A stretch of DNA of 64,000 nucleotides, from contig JAFUQU010000033.1 in the NCBI GenBank assembly GCA_017472255.1, forward strand, positions 55,301 through 119,300, read 5' to 3'. This document shows positions 60,467 through 64,000 of the stretch, piece after piece. Under the pieces are notes generated by a model that worked only from the letters and a program-made list of their open reading frames with translations, was not told the DNA's origin and did no database searches. This DNA is from Clostridia bacterium (GTDB lineage: Bacteria > Bacillota > Clostridia > Oscillospirales > CAG-272). The position numbers and the translations under genes are program-made. Numbering within the stretch: the stretch's first letter is position 1; each line of letters opens with the position of its first letter.

Positions 60467-61864
60467 TTAAAATTTACGTACTAACTCCTTGAAATAATTG
60501 CCGCGTTCTTCGAAGTTTTTGAACAGGTCGAAGCTGGCGGAAGCGGGGGAGAGAATAACGATATCGCCGGATTCAGCAGCGTCGCGGGCAGCGGTGACAG
60601 CGCCTTCAAAGGTGTGGGCGTCGATGATGGCGGGAGAACCGTGATAGTCGGGCGAAGCGAGCAGCACGTCTTTAATCTTGGGAGCGGTGGCGCCCACGAG
60701 GACGACGGTTTTCGCGCATTCGCAGAGCGGCTTTGCCAGCGGCTCGTATGGGATGTGCTTGTCATAGCCGCCGCAGATGACGATGACCTTCTGCTTGAAC
60801 GCGCGCAGGGCGGCTTCGGTGCGGGTGGGGCTGGAATCGATGGAGCTGTTGTAGTACTTCACGCCGCCCACTTCACGGACAAACTCAGCGCGATGCTCCA
60901 CGCCGCCGAAGTGGGAGGCCACGTCCCGGATGCATTCCACGGTGGTATAGCCCCAAGTCAAGGCGATGGCGGTCATATAGTTCTCCACGTTGTGACGTCC
61001 GGGCAGAATGATGTCGGAGACGGGCAGCACTTCCACAATGCCTTCCGCCGTCTCGCGGACGATCACGCCGTCGCGTTCATAAACAACGGCGGATGCGCGT
61101 CCCAGCGGCGGGCGGCAGCTTCCGGAGAAGAAGGTGATTTCCGCGTCGGTTCGATCGGCCATAGAGCGGGTCAGCGTATTGTCCCAGTTAAGCACCAGAC
61201 GCTGGTTGCCGGGGTGAAGGAAGATATTTTCCTTGGAGAGGGTGTATTCCTCCATGTCGGTGTGCCAGTTGAGATGGTTGGGGGTCACGTTGGTGATGGC
61301 GGACGCGAAGGGCGAACGTTTCATCGTGTGAAGCTGGAAGCTGGACAGCTCCAGTACAGCAAAATCGCCGGGCTGGATCGATTCAATTTCGGGCAGCAGG
61401 GGCTTGCCGATGTTGCCGCCCACGCGGACGGTGCGGTCCTTGTTGGCGGATGCGATCAGCAGGTGGGTCAGGGTCGTGGTGGTGGTTTTGCCGTCGCTTC
61501 CGGTGACGCCGAAGATTTTGCAGGGACACAGCTCGAAGAAAAGCTCCATCTCGGACGTGAGAATGGCGCCGCGCTCCACGGCGCTGACGAACTGCGGCAG
61601 ATCGCAGCGGATGCCGGGGGCTTTGAAGATGATATCCTCGTCCATGTTTTCAAGATAGCCTTCGCCGAGGACAAGCTTCACGCCCTTTGCCTCCAGCGCA
61701 TCGGCAAGTTCGCCCAGCTTTTCGCGGGTTTTGATATCGCGGGCGGTGACGCGGACGTTGTGCGCCAGCAGAAAGTCGATCAGCGGCGTGTTGGAAATGC
61801 CGATGCCGACGACGGCGGCGTGCTTGCCGCCGATGGATGTATAGAAATCGGTGAGCTTTGACAT
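60467..61864 (-). CDS. murD: UDP-N-acetylmuramoylalanine-D-glutamate ligase
   Basis: This 465-aa ligase adds D-Glu to UDP-MurNAc-L-Ala with ATP. The P-loop is GVTGSDGKTTTTTLTHLLI at about 118-136. The middle-domain Mur signature AITNVTPNHLNWHTDMEEYT and the C-terminal ligand domain (about 310-465; GVEHRAEFVREVGGVKYYNS, STDSSPTRTEAAL-type region, ILSPASASFDLF) follow in order. It has its own consensus-like promoter. Other mur genes are not in the window. Confidence 0.95.
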   Translation of the reverse strand: MSKLTDFYTSIGGKHAAVVGIGISNTPLIDFLLAHNVRVTARDIKTREKLGELADALEAKGVKLVLGEGYLENMDEDIIFKAPGIRCDLPQFVSAVERGAILTSEMELFFELCPCKIFGVTGSDGKTTTTTLTHLLIASANKDRTVRVGGNIGKPLLPEIESIQPGDFAVLELSSFQLHTMKRSPFASAITNVTPNHLNWHTDMEEYTLSKENIFLHPGNQRLVLNWDNTLTRSMADRTDAEITFFSGSCRPPLGRASAVVYERDGVIVRETAEGIVEVLPVSDIILPGRHNVENYMTAIALTWGYTTVECIRDVASHFGGVEHRAEFVREVGGVKYYNSSIDSSPTRTEAALRAFKQKVIVICGGYDKHIPYEPLAKPLCECAKTVVLVGATAPKIKDVLLASPDYHGSPAIIDAHTFEGAVTAARDAAESGDIVILSPASASFDLFKNFEERGNYFKELVRKF

Positions 61865-61901
61865 AGCGTTCCTCCGTTTGTGTAAAAGTTGCGTACATTA
61901 T

Positions 61902-61930
61902 ATTATAAACGATATGGGAGAAAATATCAA
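61902..61930 (-). promoter_or_regulatory. Promoter of murD
   Basis: On the minus strand TTGATA (61925-61930), a 17-bp spacer and TATAAT (61902-61907). Confidence 0.7.
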
Positions 61931-62091
61931 TGGCGGAATGGTAAATTTTTTCGCGCACCGGGGATGAAACGCGCATTCTTGAAATTGTGCAAATTTAAGT
62001 GCAAAAATAAAATTGATAAAAATACGGACAAATCAGGAATACCTATTAAAGCATATTTGAATCATCCAAAAAATATCCTTGCGATGTTCCA
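61931..62091. other. A/T-rich intergenic part without a supported gene
   Basis: The gap between murD and the CBM9-like gene is 315 bases. It holds the murD promoter at one end and the CBM9-like promoter at the other. Between them I see only A/T-rich sequence with short open frames lacking ribosome sites and no strong hairpin. Confidence 0.6.
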
Positions 62092-62120
62092 TTTACTTTT
62101 GTACAATCGGATGATATAAT
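62092..62120 (+). promoter_or_regulatory. Promoter of the CBM9-like protein gene
   Basis: TTTACT (62092-62097), a 17-bp spacer and TATAAT (62115-62120). Confidence 0.6.
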
Positions 62121-62179
62121 ATGTATGAGCTCGAAATTATGGATACCGCGCGCCGTATGATTGAAAGGCAGGATTTTCA

Positions 62180-62995
62180 ATGAAAAAATTCGCATCCCTT
62201 TTGCTTGCGTCTGCAATGCTGCTGACCGCACTCTCGCTTCCCGCCGCCGCTAAGGATAATCGGCTGAACGCTGCCTACGGAAGCGCCAAGGTGGACGGTG
62301 TCATGGACGCAGCCTATGAAAAAAGTCAGGCCTACGAAGTGAAATACTGTAAGGATGCCTCCTATTCCACGGCGAATATATACTATCTGTGGGATGAGAG
62401 CGCGCTCTATGTGTTCGCCGATGTGACCGATGACACGCTCCCTACCAATGCAAAGACCGATGTGCTGGCCGATATCTGGAAGACCGACTGCATCGAAATT
62501 GGCATCAATCTGACACCGGAAGCCGGTGAGACCGGTGATCCTCACAAAATCGCTGACTGCGGTATCTGTCTGGCAGCGCCTATGTACGGCAGCCAGATCG
62601 ATGTTTACAGCCTGCTGGCGGACAACGCGGCTGTTAAAGCCGGCAATGTCTGCGTGACAAAGATGACCGACAAGGGCTGGACGGTGGAGCTGAAGCTCCC
62701 CGTGTTCGGTGACAACACAGGCGTTGTGCCGACAGCCGGACAGGAAATCGGCATCTACTCGCTGATGCACAACGATACCAACGATGACAATGTCCGTGAC
62801 ACGATAACACGGCATAACGAGGACTTCACCGCTGCGAACTACGACGTCACCAAGATGGACTATATCGTTTTACAGGAGAAGCCCGCAGCTGTGACCGAAA
62901 ACGCGCCTCAGACTGCCGATTCGCTGGCACTGGCGCTCCTCGGCATGGCTGGCGCGCTGACTATCGGCTGCACGCTGTCGAAGAAACGCAGATAA
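62180..62995 (+). CDS. Secreted CBM9-like protein with a C-terminal membrane/sorting-like tail
   Basis: This 271-aa protein has a signal peptide (residues 1-24, cleavage after PAAA) and a carbohydrate-binding-family-9-like domain (about 30-225; KVDGVMDAAYEKSQAYEV, LWDESALYVFADVTDD, TDCIEIGINLTPE). The tail has NAPQTADS, a hydrophobic stretch (LALALLGMAGALTIG) and KKRR. This resembles a sortase substrate whose signal is APQTA in place of LPxTG, or simply a membrane anchor. It may display a sugar-binding module on the surface. The AraC gene downstream is convergent. Confidence 0.8.
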   Translation: MKKFASLLLASAMLLTALSLPAAAKDNRLNAAYGSAKVDGVMDAAYEKSQAYEVKYCKDASYSTANIYYLWDESALYVFADVTDDTLPTNAKTDVLADIWKTDCIEIGINLTPEAGETGDPHKIADCGICLAAPMYGSQIDVYSLLADNAAVKAGNVCVTKMTDKGWTVELKLPVFGDNTGVVPTAGQEIGIYSLMHNDTNDDNVRDTITRHNEDFTAANYDVTKMDYIVLQEKPAAVTENAPQTADSLALALLGMAGALTIGCTLSKKRR

Positions 62996-63025
62996 TCTCC
63001 TTGAAAGGGAAAGCTTTTTCATGAA

Positions 63026-63059
63026 CAATCCCCGGAAGCCGTGAAGGCACCGGGGATTG
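63026..63059. terminator. Bidirectional hairpin terminator
   Basis: 10-bp arms CAATCCCCGG / CCGGGGATTG with a 14-base loop between convergent genes. T tracts are short on both sides. Confidence 0.65.
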
Positions 63060-63060
63060 C

Positions 63061-63813
63061 TTATTGTTCGGGAGGATTTGCCTTCAGCCAGTTGAGCGGC
63101 GACAGACCGGTGATCTTTTTGAACACCCGGGAGAAATAGTAAATATCGTCGTAGCCGCACATTTCCGCGATGGAACCGACCGTGCAGTTTATCTCGCCGC
63201 GTTGAAGCAGGAGATTTTTCGCGTTTTCAATCCGTTTGTGGGTGAGGTATTCCAGCGGCGTCATGCCGGTGGAGCGCTTAAACAGGGAATTGAAGTAGAC
63301 GTGGGACATGGGGATGGATTTGTAGATGGAGTTGATATCGAAGCTGCGGTCGGTGAGACCGTTGATGATGGCGATAATGGCGGTATCGACGAAGGCTTCG
63401 GTGCTGTCCACCGTAGGCTTTGCGCGGAGCAGTTCCAGCAGCAGGGCAATCAGGGCGTGGTTGATGGCTTTCCAGTTGTCGCCCCGGCGGTTGAAGTGGT
63501 AGCGCAGCTGCTTGAAAATGCACTCCACCTCCCGCATATCCGGATCCTGATAAACAAAGGTGTGCGGCGAAAGCTGATCGCCGATGTCCAGCAGGATGTA
63601 TATGTTGGAGAAGGAGACGTCCATACACTCGCTGTGCGGCGTATGAGGCGGATGGCAGATTAGAAAGTTGGGGTGGAACGCATATTCGTTATTGCCGCTG
63701 GTAACGGTTCCGAAGCCGTCCGTGTAGTAGACGAATTCCCACATGGTGTGCTGGTGATAGCCCGAACCCTGCTTTGCGCTGCTGCGGGAACCAATGGAAA
63801 TGACCCGGTACAT
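63061..63813 (-). CDS. AraC-family transcriptional regulator
   Basis: This 250-aa regulator starts at the ATG at 63811-63813 behind AGAGGAGGG. The cupin-like domain has HQHTMWEFVYYTDGFGTVTSG at about 20-40 and ICHPPHTPHSE. The C-terminal helix-turn-helix pair (about 150-248) has INSIYKSIPMSHVYFNSLF and VGSIAEMCGYDDIYYFSRVF, then TGLSPLNWLK. An extended -10 (TGGTATAAT, -10 at 63838-63843) lies upstream. It is divergent from the gene that begins at 63976, its likely target. Confidence 0.9.
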   Translation of the reverse strand: MYRVISIGSRSSAKQGSGYHQHTMWEFVYYTDGFGTVTSGNNEYAFHPNFLICHPPHTPHSECMDVSFSNIYILLDIGDQLSPHTFVYQDPDMREVECIFKQLRYHFNRRGDNWKAINHALIALLLELLRAKPTVDSTEAFVDTAIIAIINGLTDRSFDINSIYKSIPMSHVYFNSLFKRSTGMTPLEYLTHKRIENAKNLLLQRGEINCTVGSIAEMCGYDDIYYFSRVFKKITGLSPLNWLKANPPEQ

Positions 63814-63910
63814 TGCAATCCCTCCTCTCTGTATTCTATTATACCATAATCCATTTTGTTTGCGCGCGTTGTAAAATGAAGTTGCAATAGACAATTTTCA
63901 AAAAAAGAAT

Positions 63911-64000
63911 ATCCATAGTAACGATTCTGTGGTAGAATTGGGTTGCTACACTACAATTCCGAAAGGATCGTCACTATGGACAATACCAATTATACCACAG
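63911..64000. repeat. Two interlocked inverted repeats (order A-B-A'-B')
   Basis: Arm A (TCCATAGTAACGAT, 63912-63925) is complementary to A' (ATCGTCACTATGGA, 63967-63980) with one mismatch. Arm B (CTGTGGTAGAATTGG, 63927-63941) is complementary to B' (CCAATTATACCACAG, 63986-64000) with one mismatch. The order is that of a pseudoknot rather than a simple hairpin. A' contains the start codon at 63976, and the window ends at B'. Confidence 0.75.
63976..64000 (+). CDS. First eight codons of an unidentified gene (partial)
   Basis: ATG at 63976 follows GAAAGGATCG at good spacing and starts MDNTNYTT before the window ends. It is divergent from the AraC regulator, so it may be a carbohydrate-related target. 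The family cannot be read from eight codons. Its start lies in one of the inverted repeats noted above. Confidence 0.55.

Overview
The window reads as a chromosomal segment of a Gram-positive, endospore-forming member of the Clostridia, probably an anaerobic gut-type Oscillospirales/Christensenellales-like lineage. This is inferred, not proven. The support is strong purine-rich Shine-Dalgarno sites, SigA-type TTGACA-17-TATAAT promoters, sporulation genes (dipicolinate synthase dpaA/dpaB, spoIIR, a SpoIID-like/peptidoglycan-binding set, a CotF-like ferritin-fold protein), a Clostridia-type PurA and HPr, and many AraC-regulated carbohydrate genes. GC content is moderately high. I saw no rRNA, CRISPR array, transposase, integrase or phage structural gene.

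Layout. 1-9.3 kb: the end of a PadR regulator with a DUF2812 membrane partner, a PHP phosphatase, two GH36-type alpha-galactosidase-like enzymes, purA, and an overlapping operon of a GHL6/GH151-like hydrolase, an acetyltransferase and a GH36 enzyme. 9.4-12.1 kb: an OmpR/EnvZ-type two-component system and a solitary mazF. 12.3-18.0 kb: tRNA-Gly(CCC), then a compact run of dinB, a macro-domain/HTH fusion, an unrecognised protein carrying a GADGPT motif and an M20 peptidase, followed by a vWA protein. 18.0-29.6 kb: a glycan block with GH127 and its divergent AraC regulator, a lipoprotein solute-binding protein, an 827-aa unknown, an AraA-like isomerase, two more AraC regulators and a WbsX/GH99-like protein. 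29.7-37.6 kb: a PurF paralogue without the nucleophilic Cys, DUF1294, dpaAB, a tandem GNAT, a methyltransferase and an FAD protein behind an attenuator-like leader. 37.6-42.8 kb: a glcT-ptsG-ptsH-ptsI operon behind a RAT/terminator antitermination leader. 42.8-47.9 kb: an AraC regulator divergent from a second solute-binding lipoprotein, then argS-yebC. 47.9-54.5 kb: CotF-like protein, a putative alpha/alpha-toroid protein, a Gfo/Idh/MocA oxidoreductase, and a three-gene cluster with five PG_binding_1 repeats. 54.5-64 kb: SDR, heparinase-like lyase, spoIIR, a CDF transporter, a YnbB-like PLP enzyme, murD, a secreted CBM9-like protein, an AraC regulator and the first codons of a further gene.

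How they fit together. The glycan genes suggest local units for galactosides, arabinofuranosides, fucosides and uronic-acid polymers. Most have an AraC regulator beside them, and the binding lipoproteins have no ABC permease in the window. The PTS operon provides general hexose uptake. Most promising for new biology are the dinB/macro-HTH/GADGPT/M20/vWA block, the solitary mazF, the Cys-less PurF, the leader RNAs at 35.3 kb and 42.6 kb, and two interlocked inverted repeats around the last start codon. All functions are read from sequence only; no database search was run.
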